Positions 36,090-49,780 of a DNA stretch of 64,000 nucleotides are shown here, in pieces; the stretch's first letter is position 1; every line of letters starts with the position of its first letter. A model generated the notes under the pieces. That model was not told the origin of the DNA and searched no databases. It saw nothing but the letters and a program-made list of their open reading frames with translations. Made by a program: the position numbers and the translations under genes. Source of the stretch: Moringa oleifera (taxonomy: Eukaryota > Streptophyta > Magnoliopsida > Brassicales > Moringaceae); contig JAJFZO010000028.1 in assembly GCA_021397835.1 (NCBI GenBank), forward strand, positions 3,085,501 through 3,149,500, read 5' to 3'.

Positions 36090-36280
36090 ATTTTTACCCC
36101 GATATCAGGTTGAGAAAAACTTAGTAAGCATACCTTGATGTGATCATACCTCGATGTCAGATCGAGAGTAGATTAATGAACATACCTTAATATGAGCACA
36201 TCAGTAGATTGAGTATATCTCGATGTCAGGTCAAGAATAGATTAATAAGTATATTCCAATGTCAGGTTAGGACTGGATTT
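36090..36280. repeat. Short degenerate repeats around 'cgatgtcaggtcgaga'
   Basis: Several variants of 'ctcgatgtcaggtcaagaat' with 'agattaatgaacatacct' occur at irregular 40-60-bp spacing inside the putative LTR. Confidence 0.5.
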
Positions 36281-36773
36281 TTGAAGACCTCATATTTATC
36301 TAAATGCAATCAATCTTGATTGTACATCCGGTTCTAAGATGTGATCCTCACCGACGACAAATTGGTGGCATAATAGTCAAACTAATGACAATCGGTAGCA
36401 TTAAAGTAAATCGATGTCAGGTCGATAAAAATACAATAAAATTAAATTGATGTCAAGAAGAATCTTGATGACATGACATTTATGATATCCGATGAGATGT
36501 GATTGACTTTGCTCATATTATTTCCTTCCCGATGTTGTGGACTTCAATTTCACATCAAGTTACATATATCATTTTAGATATGCTGTATTTTGATTTCACA
36601 TCGGGTTATAGGTATTATAATTTTTGATGTGGACTTTGATCTTCTTTCGGGTTTTAGGTATCATAATTCCTCGATGTTACGAACTTCGATCTCATTTTGA
36701 GTTATAGTTATAATGCAATTTTTGATGTGATGACCTGTGATCTCACATTAGGCTACATAATTCTAGATTATGA

Positions 36774-37270
36774 TTGACTTTAATCTCATATTAAATTCCA
36801 TCTCTAATCTCATACATGATGAGATTGATTCTTTTCTCACATCCAAACTCATTTGATTCCAATGTGATCAACTCAGTTCTCACATTAGATCAATTTAATT
36901 TATATACTAGAAATGATTGATTTCTATCTTACATCAATACCAATTTGATCCCAATGTGATCGCCTTAGTTATTATATTAGATTAATTCAATTTATGCACC
37001 AAATGTGACTGAATCCTATGTCACATCAAAACCAATTTGATTTTAATATTAAAGACTCAGTTCTCACATTAGATTAATTATACTCTCGGTGTCATCGATT
37101 CAACACTCACATCAAAACTAACTTGATCCTAATATGACTGACTCAGTTTTCACATTAGATCAATTTAATTTATATGTTACATATGGTTGATTCCTATCTC
37201 ACATCAAAATTAATTGGATTTTAATGTGACCTACTCAGTTTTCACATTAAATCAATTTAACTTTAAACAC
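36774..37270. repeat. ~92-bp tandem repeats inside the putative LTR
   Basis: Unit starts at about 36,866, 36,958, 37,050, 37,136 and 37,228 (spacing 92, 92, 86, 92), with a partial unit before the first. Each holds 'gactcagttctcacattaga' and 'tcacatcaaaaccaatttga'. The 86-bp unit reflects a small deletion. Confidence 0.8.
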
Positions 37271-38511
37271 CACTAAATTTTCATCTGACATCAGGTTTCA
37301 AGTGTAGCTATATTTCAACCCCAATGTCACATCGTGCTCTAGACATTTAAGTGTATAGTTGATGGAAGAAGATTCGAGAAGTTGGCTCCACCCAAGTGTA
37401 ATTAATCTTAATCTCGCATCGAGATTCAAGCATATAGTTATTGGAAGAAGAAGACTCGAAAAGCTGATGGAAGGATCATAGCGAAATACATGCAAAGCGC
37501 GCATTTTAGCTAAAACTGACTATCCAACATTGTTGTCCTTTCTTTTTTACAACAAACTTTTAAATTTCTGACGAGCTTCGCCCTTATTTTTCTTTTGTAA
37601 ATAAACCACTTTTCAATGAAAGTAGGGTCAACTCTATATTTTGAGATTCTACATTTTCGTATTCAAACGTATCTCTCTCTTTTCTCTTTTTAGAATTTCT
37701 ATCTTCCTTTTCTTAAGAGAGACTCAATATTTTGAGATCTTTACATCCTTTCAAATCCTCTTTAGAAAGATTTACTCAAAGTATTCATTGGTTGTTTAGC
37801 AAAAAAAAATAGCACATTGTACGAAAGGTATTATTAATTTGTTTCTATTTCATAAAAATGAATAAAACAATGTTTGCTTTCATTTACTTTTTTCTTGTTT
37901 GTTATATTTAATATTATAAATTCTTTGGTACATCTCATGTTTTTCTAAAATTATTCAAAGAAAGGAATTTAATGAAGTCCATATTCCAATCTCTAAATCA
38001 AAATATATCTATTTTTTCAGAATTTAAAATCTAGTATCAACTAGACTGAAATTCTTGCATAAAATTGTATAATAAATTTATTTTGAGATTTTCACATTTC
38101 GATTAAGTCTAATATGGTTTTCTCTTAAAAATTTGGAATCAAGCTAAAGTCTAGTCTCACCTTGTTTGTATGTACTGTATATATATTATACTTTATGATC
38201 GATATCAAATTATTATAATTCAAAGGCATAAGATCATCTTATTTAAGTGGTACGAATTCTTGGACGCTTATAGAGGTGCTAATTCTTCCTTATATGTAGT
38301 TACTCTCGGTCCTAAATCTTTTGGTGAAGTAAAACCAATACCTATTCTCAAATGGCATTCATTTTTTCTTTTTCAAAAGAAAGATAGTTTTTAATCAAAA
38401 CTAATGGCTAATCACACCATAAAAAAGATTGATGGCAACTCCTTATTTCTCTTATTTTTTAAAAAAATTCAAAAACAAAAATAATTTTCTCATAATCGAG
38501 CTTTTTGCGAA

Positions 38512-40975
38512 GAAAAAAAATCTAGTTATGATATATTGTTCTATGGAACTTTTGATTTAAGAATGATGTTAAGAGTGCAAGATTATCTTATATTCTCAGT
38601 TTTGCTTGTAAATCTAGTTTTCTTGATGTTATTTAGTTACCTTTGCTTGAAACTGTAAAAGATATAATTGTGCTATAACTAGGTGGAGATTACTTCATCT
38701 AGATTAAAACGTTTTGAGATTTATTGTCTTTCAGATGATTCACAATATTAGTGGATTTCAAACTTTAATAATCACTATCTCTATAGGACAACAATCTTAT
38801 GAAAAGAATTACATTTTTCATAAACGGATGGTTGTTATTCAACTTAATATTGATAAATTAAAAAAAGATTCTTAGGGTTGAAATACTTGGTGTTGGGATG
38901 ACAATCTACCTTCAAGAATTATAAGACAAGATATAGGCAAAAAGATTTTATTTATTGAATATTTTATCTTCTGTGTTCCTCATTTCATCAAAGGAAACAT
39001 ATTTTATTTAGTAATTTTATCTTAAAATCACCATTTTACCAAATTTTGAACTATCTGCTATATAGTACCCTACATTTTAAACTCAAGAAGTAAGAAAAAA
39101 GCATGTACATGTATGTATGTATGTATGTACGTATGTCTACACATGTATTTGTTATCTTATTAATATAACAATGATATAATGAACTTATTCACCATTTGCT
39201 GATACATATAGGAAAATTTTTCTGTCATAGATATAAAATCACCATTGCTTAAACAAACTTTTGTATGAAAGCGCATCTTGCTATCTAAGTATATACGTCG
39301 CTCAAGTTTCTATGGATATGTTTCTATTTTAATTTTAGATTTTCATTCTCGTCTCGGGGTAATACATTTTCTACAAGTATGCAATCGAGAAATTATGATA
39401 ATCACTTTGATGCTTCCATGGAGTACCATGAGAGTTATGAAAGTTTCTAGCAATATTCTTGAAGTTTTTACAATGCATCAGTATCGTCTTCCGACCTTAT
39501 TTTAAAGCGGGATATTAAAATGCTTAAGACTATAGAGAAGGTAGTTTTGACTTTTGCCTTCATCTTTTTACCTACCAATTAAGTTTTCCCTAAATCATTA
39601 ATTGCAGAGAAATTCAAATATGTTAACATATCTTTGCATTCATCACTTTATATATGATAACAAATTAACTCAACAGATATAGACAATAAAAAAATATCAT
39701 GAGAAGTAATTAAATTAGATGAAACCATGCTTTTGATTTTCGTCCTTAAATAAGTAATTAGATGAAACCATGGTCTTGATTTTCATCTTCTAGGGTACTA
39801 TTAACATTTTTCTTATTCTGTAGTTTATGATTATCTATGTTTAAGTGGTTTTACTTGCAACTTTTTGAATTTCTTGAGGTATATCCTTTTATTTTGATAA
39901 TAAATAGATTATTATTGCGAGTTACCAAAACTGTGTATCTATGACCAAGCATTCATCAAACTTTGATGAATCAACTTTTTCTTTTAATTAGATTTCAATC
40001 AAGAAAGCACATCAAATATGTAAATGAGGAATTCAATCATTAAAACAAATATATGACACTGATTATGTATGCATATGCTAACTTTTTTAATTTTAAACTT
40101 TATATGCAAATGAAGTTCGTATGTAGTAATACTTACTTTTACCTTATGATCATGGAGTCATAATTTAATTATGTACTGTACAATTAGATTTTACAATATT
40201 TATCAATTCATTGTTTCTTGTAAAACTAAGATGTAACTTTACATTAATTTTAATTTTTCATTCATTTTATGAATTCTTTATTCTAAATCTTTCATTTTTC
40301 ACTATCTTTTCATCATTGAAGATGGAGCATTCAATATGTCACATGATTTTCCAACAAACTCAAAGAGAAGACAAAGGAAATTTACAGTGAGTGATAAAAT
40401 AATGCCATTACAGCCACACACGATTTAGACTCAAAACTTCTACATACTCACTATTTCCCAATGTTGAACACTTAAAGAATAAAACTATTCATAACATAAT
40501 AAAATCACAGTATATAGAAGTATTCTTTAGTTTAAGCTGCTCCTCTAGAGCCAGGATCCCAAACAACAACTGAAACAAAGATGGCAACACCATAAGAGTA
40601 CCGTATGAAGCTAATTGCATTTCTATGCTTTTCAAGATTCCATAAAAGTGTTACCTAATACATAATATATTGTTCAATTTACCATTCTGCTCACATATTC
40701 TACAATTGCTTCATCAATTCCATCATGTGCATTGACAGATGCCATCACCTATTTTACGAGTATATATTTGATTACAAATACATAATTTTAACTAATAGTT
40801 GTAAACCATAAAAAATATATCCATTAAAATTTTTAAATATGAATAAATAAATTATTTTGTAAATAAAATAAAATAATTAAATAAATAAAATCGTATAATA
40901 CTCATATTAAATAACAACCTATCTTATTATCCAATTTTAGAATATATACATAAAATGTTTAAACTAATAATAATA
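38512..40975. other. Stretch without recognised genes
   Basis: It contains a TGTA-type microsatellite at about 39,105-39,135. Near 39,715 and 39,757 there is a 40-bp-spaced short direct repeat ('ttagatgaaaccatgctttt' and 'ttagatgaaaccatggtctt'). No coding resemblance was found. The 3' end of the large CACTA element should lie somewhere in this interval or at its right edge, but I could not find a matching CACTA tip. Confidence 0.4.
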
Positions 40976-40984
40976 TAATCTAAG

Positions 40985-42800
40985 TATCATCCATAAAATC
41001 ATCACCACTACCAATGTTGTCGTCGGCACCATCACCATCGCCAATTATACTAGAAAAAGCACCTTGTTTACCTAAAGGGCCTTGTTGCCTACTCAACTGT
41101 CTTACAAGTTTATTAAGAAGATTTTTTGTGGCGATAATTTCTTTTTTAAGAATATTTTCTCTGCGATCTCTTTTCTTCAGTTGTTTTAGTATCTCTTCTT
41201 TTAGGTCCTTTTATTGGTTCTCTATCATATTACATTTTTTTGTAGTCGCTCTTCCGTGTATTTCCTTTCTTCTTCTCTCTCAACACATTCTCGTTGAAGA
41301 CTTTCTTCCATTACTGCATCTTCTCTACCTAACTATTGTTGCATGTCTTCAAAGTGGAATATCATTTGCTGGATTGAAACATTAGATGGCATTGAGAAAT
41401 TGAGTGAAATGGCCCATGAAAGGCAACCTCTGACCATAAGCCCTACTCCTCTTGCTCTTCCCACTTGTAGCCTAAAAAAAGATGGTGGAATCATCAACAG
41501 ATGATCGCAAGGCAAACGTATCCTCTCTTAATTTTTCATAACCAGCCTGCATAGAAATAATGATAAAAGAGAATCAAAACTTATTAAAGCAAGATAAAAT
41601 AAGTTGTCATATATCAAAAAAAACCACATCATTATACTAACCCAAAATTCAAAATTATTGGTACAACTCATCTCAACACCCAAAAACCTGACTACTTAAG
41701 AAATATTAGTAGATATTAATGAAATCATCAAATTAAAATAGAGAATCTATTGCAAAGAAATAACTTATCAAATCAATCTTTTTGTAAATTTTTCAAGGTA
41801 TAAAAACTATAATAAAATTTAATAATACCACCACACTATTGCATCGTAGCATAGAAAAATCAAGTTTTAATGATCTATACTTTAAGTTTAAACCCATTTT
41901 CTTTCATTTATAAATCTTGATTCACTGATCTATCTATGAAGTAGAACAATAAAACACTGTATTCAAGCAACCAAAATCTTGAACTTAGGCATATGTATTG
42001 TTCTTTTATACCGTTCAATATGATTTATTTATTTTTTATCGAAATCAATCAATACATATTATCATGGTGACAAACATATTTTATTGTGTATACTCACATA
42101 AACTTGTGTAGCTTTCTCCGTGGTCCATGTATCATCTCTTCATTATGGTTCAACTTTCAAAAGAGTTCTAGCATGATAGGATCCCTCCCAAGCTGATTAG
42201 CCTAATGAGCAACAAAAGAAAAATAAAAATTAAAAGTGTACCAAGATGTATGATATATAGATGGAAATAACTAATGAAAGTAAAAACTTACCATCTGTCT
42301 TTTATGCTCACAAATAGAAATTGATCTTCCTCGATGCACAATAGCTTCACTAATAGCTCGATTATTACTATTCTATTATGATGCTTACAAGAAGGTCGGG
42401 TTTGTGATCTACGTAACCCATAATGCATCAAAATTGAGGGCTCATCCATGTACCCTTTGACTTCTTTGTTTTGATCGACGCTAGACTCGATCAAATAACC
42501 TCTGTAGACTTAGTCCTCCATAGTCGTTTAACAAAACCATCCATGAGTGGATCCCCTTTACATTTTTTCTATAGTAACATTAACCTTAAATTAGTTAGTG
42601 AGTATCCAAAATTATATAATTACAAAAACATTATATATTGCTTATTAAATGACATAGAAGTTTATATTATGTGAAATCCAAACCACCATAGGTCACGAAC
42701 ATCAATGGGGACTTCACACTATCCTATCCATGACTGATCAAACTTCGACTTAATAATTTTAGATATGATGGCAGCTATCCTAGATGTTGGTAATAAACTA
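40985..42800 (-). pseudogene. Transposase_24-type CACTA protein, decayed
   Basis: On the - strand: KIIKSKFDQSWIG, a stop, CEVPIDVRDLWWFGFH near 42,760-42,670; an LGRDPIMLELF segment with HNEEMIHGPRRK near 42,190-42,120; MPSNVSIQQMIFHFEDMQQ and a charged coiled-coil stretch (ECVEREERKYTEERLQK) near 41,390-41,240; and an Asp/Gly-rich tail (DGDGADDN-like) near 41,030. This is the domain order of the second, non-catalytic CACTA gene product. It lies downstream of TNP2 on the same strand. Confidence 0.65.
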
Positions 42801-43559
42801 TAAAAATATACTTGAAAACATGTAAGTAACAAAAGAAAAAAGACAAAATATGTAATATTCATATAATTACAATAAAGTAAAAAAATTTAGTTATCATACT
42901 CTTTCTTGACACGCTGAATATATAGGCTATTACCTTGTGCTACACACACTAACTCAGTTGATGATGCATGAGCTATAGCATCCAAATGTGATGGTGTATA
43001 CTCTGAAAATGATGGTCAAGGGAATGATGTGTTAACCAGAGGTGATGGAGATGAAAATGATAATGTATGAGTGGAAAGTGATCCTGCATGAGCAAAAGGC
43101 AATTCGCGTGAGTAGAAGGTGATCTTGTATGAGCCATAGCAGATGTGTCGAGCTTGTAGGATCATCTACCTTTATTTCCATGACCTCCATGTCCTCTTCT
43201 CTTAGACATATGTGAAAAATGAACATTACAAGTTAAGTGAGGGAATTAACCATATAACTCTTAGTTTATTTTTTCTAGCACTTTTAGATACAAACCTCAA
43301 TAATTGATCACTATTAATAATGCAGTTAACAGAAGTTTTGTCCTTACTATCAAACTCCCCACTTGTAAATGATGGTTCTTTATCTTCATTTTTCAATTGA
43401 ACTGATTCTTTGTCAACTTGAATCTTTTCACCATAATCATTGACATTTCTCAAAATTTCTATAACCTAATCATTATAAGAGATTATGGACAACTGGTTGG
43501 ATATATCATCTTGGAATGGATCATCTAAAGATTCAATTTTATTTCTTACTTTTATTTTA

Positions 43560-46500
43560 ATGGCCATAAACTAGTCTCAAGAGTAGGATTGGGATATGGT
43601 GCAAAATATACTTATTTTGCTTCTTGTGCAAAAATAAATGTATCTTTTCCCTTGTATCTCTTGTTAACCTTAGCCTTAGTGATTCCATATTTGGGACAAA
43701 TCCTTATACCCACACTAAAAGGCTCGAACCACCTACAGTTGAAAAGTGTTAACCTCTTTACAAGTATACCAGGATACTCGATCTCAATTATTTCTTTTAT
43801 GATTCCATGATACATCGCATCCGTGCTTATGAAAGCTACTCTAAAATTATTTATGCTACGATTAGTATCCCAACTAGAAGTATGAAAACAATAACCATTG
43901 ACATAATGAGTTAGGTAAGTGTAGACTTTATTCATTCACTTCATTTATAGAATTATGCACTTGATAACCCATGACGCAGAGAAAAGAAACTTCGTTGACA
44001 TAAATGATTTAGGAGGATATATTATTTCATACTTGCAATGATAATTATCAAGAACTAATCTACGTGGCCCTTGAACCATTGAACAAAGTCTTATTGAACA
44101 TGTTTACACATGTATCGATAGAGCTAGCACATATATGGTTAGGTTATAGTTAATGTTTGAATGTATTTTCTATAAGTATACATTATACGTGTCAATTTGT
44201 ATGGATTATAGTTTTTTAAGTACACTTATTGGAACACATAAAGTAGAACTTACTGCATGAAAGGTTCAACTTTAGGGCAATTCATAAGCACATATTTGCT
44301 GATCTTAAATGCTTTCTTTCATGTGAGATAACGAGTCTTGCATGGCTCTTCACATCGGTAAGATAATTGAAGATAGATATTAATGGATGTTTAGATGAGT
44401 CACCACCATCATCATTTCGTGGCACTCTTCCACTCTTAGATAGACATGTGGCTCAAAGTAGTAAGAACAAAAAGTTGATGTCTCCTCTAGACTGTAAGCC
44501 TCACATATTAACATTATGTAAAAATTTGAAAAATAACATTCTAACACGTATTAGAATGGACATTTAAAGTGCGTATCATTAAAATAGAAACAATATGAGT
44601 ACGATATGATTCGTATCTCTCAAATGGATACATTCATTTATATTATACTGGTCCTTCAACTCACACTTCATTCATTGAGTATATAAGCAAATATTCCATG
44701 ACATCAAAGAACATAAGAATAAATATTTTTTCTAATTTGCATAAAATTATGGCAATATTATTGTCCATTACTTTTAACTTAGTCTCATCTAGTGTTAGAC
44801 AACATTAAGTCTTGAAAAAAAATAACTTAACTCATTGGTAACTTTTCAAATAGGAGTAGGAGACAACTAAATACAATTGGTAATAATTTCTCCATCATTA
44901 TGTGATAGTTATGACTCTTCATATCTTTACAACGCACAAATTCGCATATCAACATATCTGCCTAAATTATATGCATATCTATCAGGAAGTTTCCACTCTT
45001 TTATCCATTCACATATAACCTTCTTTTAGTCCATATGCACTATGTGCTAAGGTTTGGGTTTCATGAAGCTTCCATTACCCTTATCATCAAGGTGTAACTC
45101 ATTTCTTCAGCAATATAAAACTAGATCCAACATTGTCTCAACATTATCTGTAATATTTTCTCTAACATTCATCACGGTATGAAATATGTTCTTAAACACA
45201 TTGGCCTTAGTGTGCATAATGTCAATATTATGAGGGTTCCATGAATCATGCCAGTACAGTAAATCCCAAAAGATGCTACATTTTATGAAATTATGTAACT
45301 CTCCATAGCTAGTTATTTGATGTAAGCTTCTAGTGTTAATTATTCGAGGAAACAACGTAACTTGTTTATACACTTCTGTGCCAGATAGTCTCCTTGGTGG
45401 CTCAGCTAGTTCAATCTGACCATTGATAAAACTTCTTCTATTCTATTTAAATGGGTGATTGATAGGAAGAAATTACTGATGACAATCAAAGTAGCACATC
45501 TTTCTGCCATGTTTTATATATATTAAAAAAAGAGGCTTTGAACGATCCCATGCAAATCTAACAACCCAATCGACCTACAGTTTGCCATCCTGATAACATA
45601 CAATATGCAAGGAAGTCACTGACAGTCCATAATAATGCTACCTTCATAGAAAAGTTTTGCTTCTATGAAATGTCATAAGTTTCCATACCATAATCCCAAA
45701 ATGTTTCAGGTCTTTAATCAACAGTTGTAAGAACACATCTATCAAAGCCTTCAGATTGCTTGGACCAAAAATTATCACCATGCAAAACATATATTTTCTA
45801 TTCATGCATATCTCAAGCAAAAGATTGCACAGGGTCAAAATAATTGACCAATGAGAATACACATTAGAGGTCATGTTAAAAGGATTAAAGCCATTATAAT
45901 ATAATCCTAATCGAACATTCCTCATATTTGATGCAAACTTTGGATGAGTAAGATTGAAAATGCTTCGAAGCTTCCCCAATTGGTGGATGTGCCAACACTC
46001 TTTTGTGTCGATTTTCATAACACCATCGCATAGCTTTGCAATAGCATTTAATTGAGGCAAACAACCATTGCAATCGTGGAACTATCGACAAATACGATAT
46101 TTGTTTGTTCAATACATCTTTGTTCTGATTATTTATTCTCGATCATTTTTAGAAGTGACTCTATCCATAAGATCTACATTCTTAACAGTTGGTATTATTT
46201 CCATAATATAACATCCCATTCATAGGACAACAATTAATTTTCTTATAACCACCTTTAAGTTGGGAGACCAACTTTTAGTCTAGTGAAAATTAGTAAGCAT
46301 TCTATTACTTATCGATAACACCTCCTTTGGTACAATAATTATTTCATCCATGCATGCCACAGTTATATTATAACCAGACTTGATATCCAGCAATCTCATG
46401 GCCACCGATAGAATTAAGTGACTATAACATCCACCCTACAAAGGCGATTGAGTAGCATTTAACATATCATAAAACCTGACCAGCTCTGGATTAAACAACT

Positions 46501-46810
46501 TTGGTTCAATATTCAAAACAAATGATGGACCTGTAGCATCCATAACCATTCTTTCATATGTATTGGCATGATGGTGGATTGGCATAAATTCATAATGACT
46601 TGCAACAAATGAGGTAGGAGCCTCGCCATGGTTATGCCAATGATAATAGTCAGGTTGAAAACCTTTTCTATACAAAAGCATTTGAATGATATTCGGGTCA
46701 TGAAACTGCAAATACTTGCATTTTATGGATGAAAACCTGGACAACCCATCTGTGTGATAGACAGGCAACTAACATGAGGCTATGACAAATTCCTTAACCT
46801 GTCACAAAAA
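43560..46810 (-). pseudogene. TNP2-type CACTA transposase, decayed
   Basis: - strand segments in the order of plant TNP2: YYHWHNHGEAP and a FNPELVRFYDMLNATQSPL block (46,700-46,440); LLDIKSGYNI (about 46,400); HIHQLGKLRSIFNLTHPKFA, NVRLGLYYNGFNPFNMTSNV and SNLKALIDVFLQLLIKDLK (46,000-45,700); IFWDLLYWHDSW with NIDIMHTKANVFKNIF (45,300-45,170); FNKTLFNGSRAT (about 44,080); and the C-terminal block with IIEIEYPGILVKRLTLFNCR (43,800-43,740). Numerous stops and frameshifts show it is dead. Identification by several independent blocks is strong. Confidence 0.85.
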
Positions 46811-47885
46811 TTCTGGTGATAAATCATTATGTGGGGTTTTCTCATCATACATCCAACGACGATACAATAAAAATTTCCATTTATTAACATAATGAAAAAA
46901 AAAAAAAACTCAATGATCCATCCTTAAATACACTTTAGCATAATGACAAGTCAAGTATCTTTTTTTTTATTACAAATTATATAGGATAGATATGTGTTAT
47001 TTTTATCCCATTCCTAGAATGGGTTCTCACTACAATAAGTTTATACAAGCAAGCAGCTCATAAAAATTTTAACAACACCTCCATATGGTTCTCAAATTGC
47101 ACAAAATACATTACTAATGCATCATAAATATACACTTGAAGAACAAGCAGAGAGAAAACTACGAAATTCAAATATACTGATTACAAAATAAACTTATCTA
47201 TTCTAGTGAAAGCATTTTTTTAAGAATAGCCCCAAATGGAGACTACTATCCAAAGGTTAAATGTAGCTAGTTAACTCCTAAATGAGTTTTTAAGATTGCA
47301 CTTCAATCTATTATGGCTAATAGGTGGTGATGTTAGATAAACTTCAGTACCTACTTCAGTAAGCCAATTACTAATGACAAATCCGAACGGCATATTTTTG
47401 AATAATTACATGACAATGCAATCACATATATTATCAACATATCAAACTATAATTGAAGTGCAAACTTTATTAAAAAGATAATTTAAAAAACTATACAATG
47501 TTTTGTCAATATATATGGTTGATATTAAATTTTAAAAAAACTAGTTAGTAACAATTAATAACTAAGTTTCATATATGATACCTTTATCACACTTTCTTTC
47601 ACAAAGTGAGATCAATGTTTATAATTATTTAATTAATCCTCCCATAATGTGAAAAATATAATTCAAATTAAAATAAATTATTGAAAACTTCAAATTGCAT
47701 CAAATAAAACACAAAGTTAAAAATATATTTTCAAAAATACAAAAATTATCAAATAAAATATTTATGTATATTAAATAAGTATTATTTATAATCTACAAAT
47801 GATAGATTAAATTTCTAACTGTATATGAATATTAAAGTAGTAATAAAAATTTTAATTCTTCTTCCGCTTCAGGTAAATCAAAGGG
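46811..47885 (-). other. CACTA 5' leader region
   Basis: Upstream of TNP2 on the - strand. A 'cactacaata' motif at 47,033 looks like a CACTA tip but is not followed by subterminal repeats. No gene. Confidence 0.4.
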
Positions 47886-47889
47886 ATAT

Positions 47890-49780
47890 TTAATAATAAA
47901 GTGAATAAATTTTTATAATTATTAAAAAATTTTATTTTTTAATATAACAATAAGACATTTTTATAAAGTAAACATTTTGTAAAATATGGGTAAAAATGAA
48001 GTGATGATAAAGTAAAATAATTTTTGTAATTATTTACTATTATTACTTTTATTTTTAAAAATTACAACTAACATTATAACTTTTGTCATCATAAAACTTA
48101 TTATGTTGCAACGAATCTATAAAATGTGGATAGAAAATGGAATTACAAGAAATTCAATTTATTTTCATGATTATTAATTATTGTTAAATTTATTACAAAA
48201 CTTGCAAAAAATAATGTTATAAATTTTTTCATTAAAAGTTTTTATAGTGTAAGAAAATGGGAAATTTTAATTAAAAATAAAAAAATAATAAACTCAATTG
48301 ATTTTTATAGTTATTAACTAATATTATTTTATTTAAAAAATTATTAAAAAAATAATTATAGTTTTTCTCATACAAAAACTTTTTCTAATGTTAAAAAATT
48401 TAGTAAATCTAGACATAAATAATAATAATAATAAAATCAATTAATTTTATAATTACAAACTACTATTATTTTTGACAAAATTACAAAAAGATATAATTTC
48501 CCTCATAAAAAACTTTTTGTAATGTAAAAATAATTTTCTAAATCTAAATAACAAAATGTAATAACAATGAATTCACTTAATTTTATAATAATTAACTATT
48601 TTTATTTTTGAGTTTCAGAATTACAATAAATAACATTATAATTATTCTCACACTAAGGTAAATTTTAAATATTAACAAAAGTACAATAATAAAAGTAATT
48701 AATTTTTATAGTTTATTAAATTTTTTATTGTTACTGTAAAAATTACTATAACCTAACAATATAAGGATTGCAATTCTGCAAATAATAATAAAATCTGGAT
48801 AAAAATATAATAACAATAAATTGAAATAAATTTTATGATTATTGACTATTTCAATTATTATTATTAAAAAATATATTTTTATAAATACATAATTTACAAC
48901 ATGAAATTTAAACTACAATAAATAATTACTGAAATTTTATTTTGATAAATGTTTTATCATATTTCTTAAATATATATGATTACTATAATAATATTAAAAT
49001 ATTTAAAATTTATAATAATAATAATAATAATAAAGTCAATTAATTTTATAATTACTTACCATTATTATTTTTGAAAAAAATTACAAAAAGATAAAATTTC
49101 TCTCACTAAAAAACTTCTTATAATATAAAATAATTTTAAAAATATGAATAAGAAAATGTAATAATAATAAACTCAATTAATTTTTATAATTATTAATTAT
49201 TTTTATTCTTTATTTTTATGATTAAAATAAATAACATTATAATTATTTTCATACTGTAATAAATTTTAAAAATTTGATTAACAAAAGTATAATAATAAAG
49301 ATAATTAATTTTATATTTATTAGCTTTTCTTGTTGTTATTATAAAAATTACTATATCCAACAATATAATTATTCTCATTCTGCAAAAAAGATAATTAAAC
49401 TTTTAAAAAACTATATAATAATAATAAAGTGAAATGAGTTTTATAATTATTAACTATTTCAATTTTTATTATGAAAGTTCCAATTTTTATTATAAAAATT
49501 TTAATTTTTATAAATATATGATTCATAACATAAAATTTAAATTACAATAAATAATTACTAAATTTTTTTGTAACAAGTGTCATATCATTTTCTAAATATA
49601 TATGATTACTATAATAATATTTAAAATATTTAAAATTTACAATAAATAAAGGCATAATTTTTTATATAAAAACTTGTTACATTATCAAACATTTAATCAT
49701 GCATTTTACATACATAATAATAATGTCAATTAAATAATATAATTAACTATTTTAATATTTATTGCAAAAATTACTTAATT
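47890..49780. repeat. AT-rich tandem array: ~130-bp monomers with ~600-bp higher-order period
   Basis: The phrase 'tcaattaattttataattat' or a variant recurs at about 47,901, 48,014, 48,152, 48,294, 48,438, 48,572, 48,694, 48,822, 49,036, 49,173, 49,291, 49,430 and 49,727. Adjacent spacing is mostly 113-144 bp. The four monomers from 48,438 to 48,822 plus a ~200-bp spacer are repeated as a block at 49,036-49,430. Offsets of 598, 601, 597 and 608 bp show a higher-order duplication of about 600 bp. The spacer ('aaatatatatgattactata') is also duplicated. It lies inside the large CACTA element's 5' region. Confidence 0.8.

Larger units (their letters stand above)
35984..38511 (+). mobile_element. 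Probable solo LTR (~2.5 kb) of a large Ty3/gypsy element
   Basis: It begins TGTAGACACCTAAATTTAG, a start typical of long plant gypsy LTRs. Near its end it shows the order often seen there: a polyadenylation-like block 'tttgtaaataaaccactttt' near 37,595; 'ttggacgcttatagaggtgc' and 'taattcttccttatatgtag' near 38,262; a 'gatggcaactcc' block near 38,430 (family gtggcgactcc); and a 'gctttttgcga' tip at about 38,510 where family members end in a GCGACA-like tip. No gag-pol lies next to it, hence solo. Five-base target duplications were not found, so exact limits are uncertain. Confidence 0.45.

Noticed and set aside
41014..41385. 123-codon open frame on the + strand.
   Set aside because: It is the complement of the coiled-coil tail of the - strand CACTA Transposase_24-type gene.
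47033..47045. CACTACAATAAG as a CACTA element terminus.
   Set aside because: No subterminal repeats follow, and a much better terminus for the - strand element is at 52,983.
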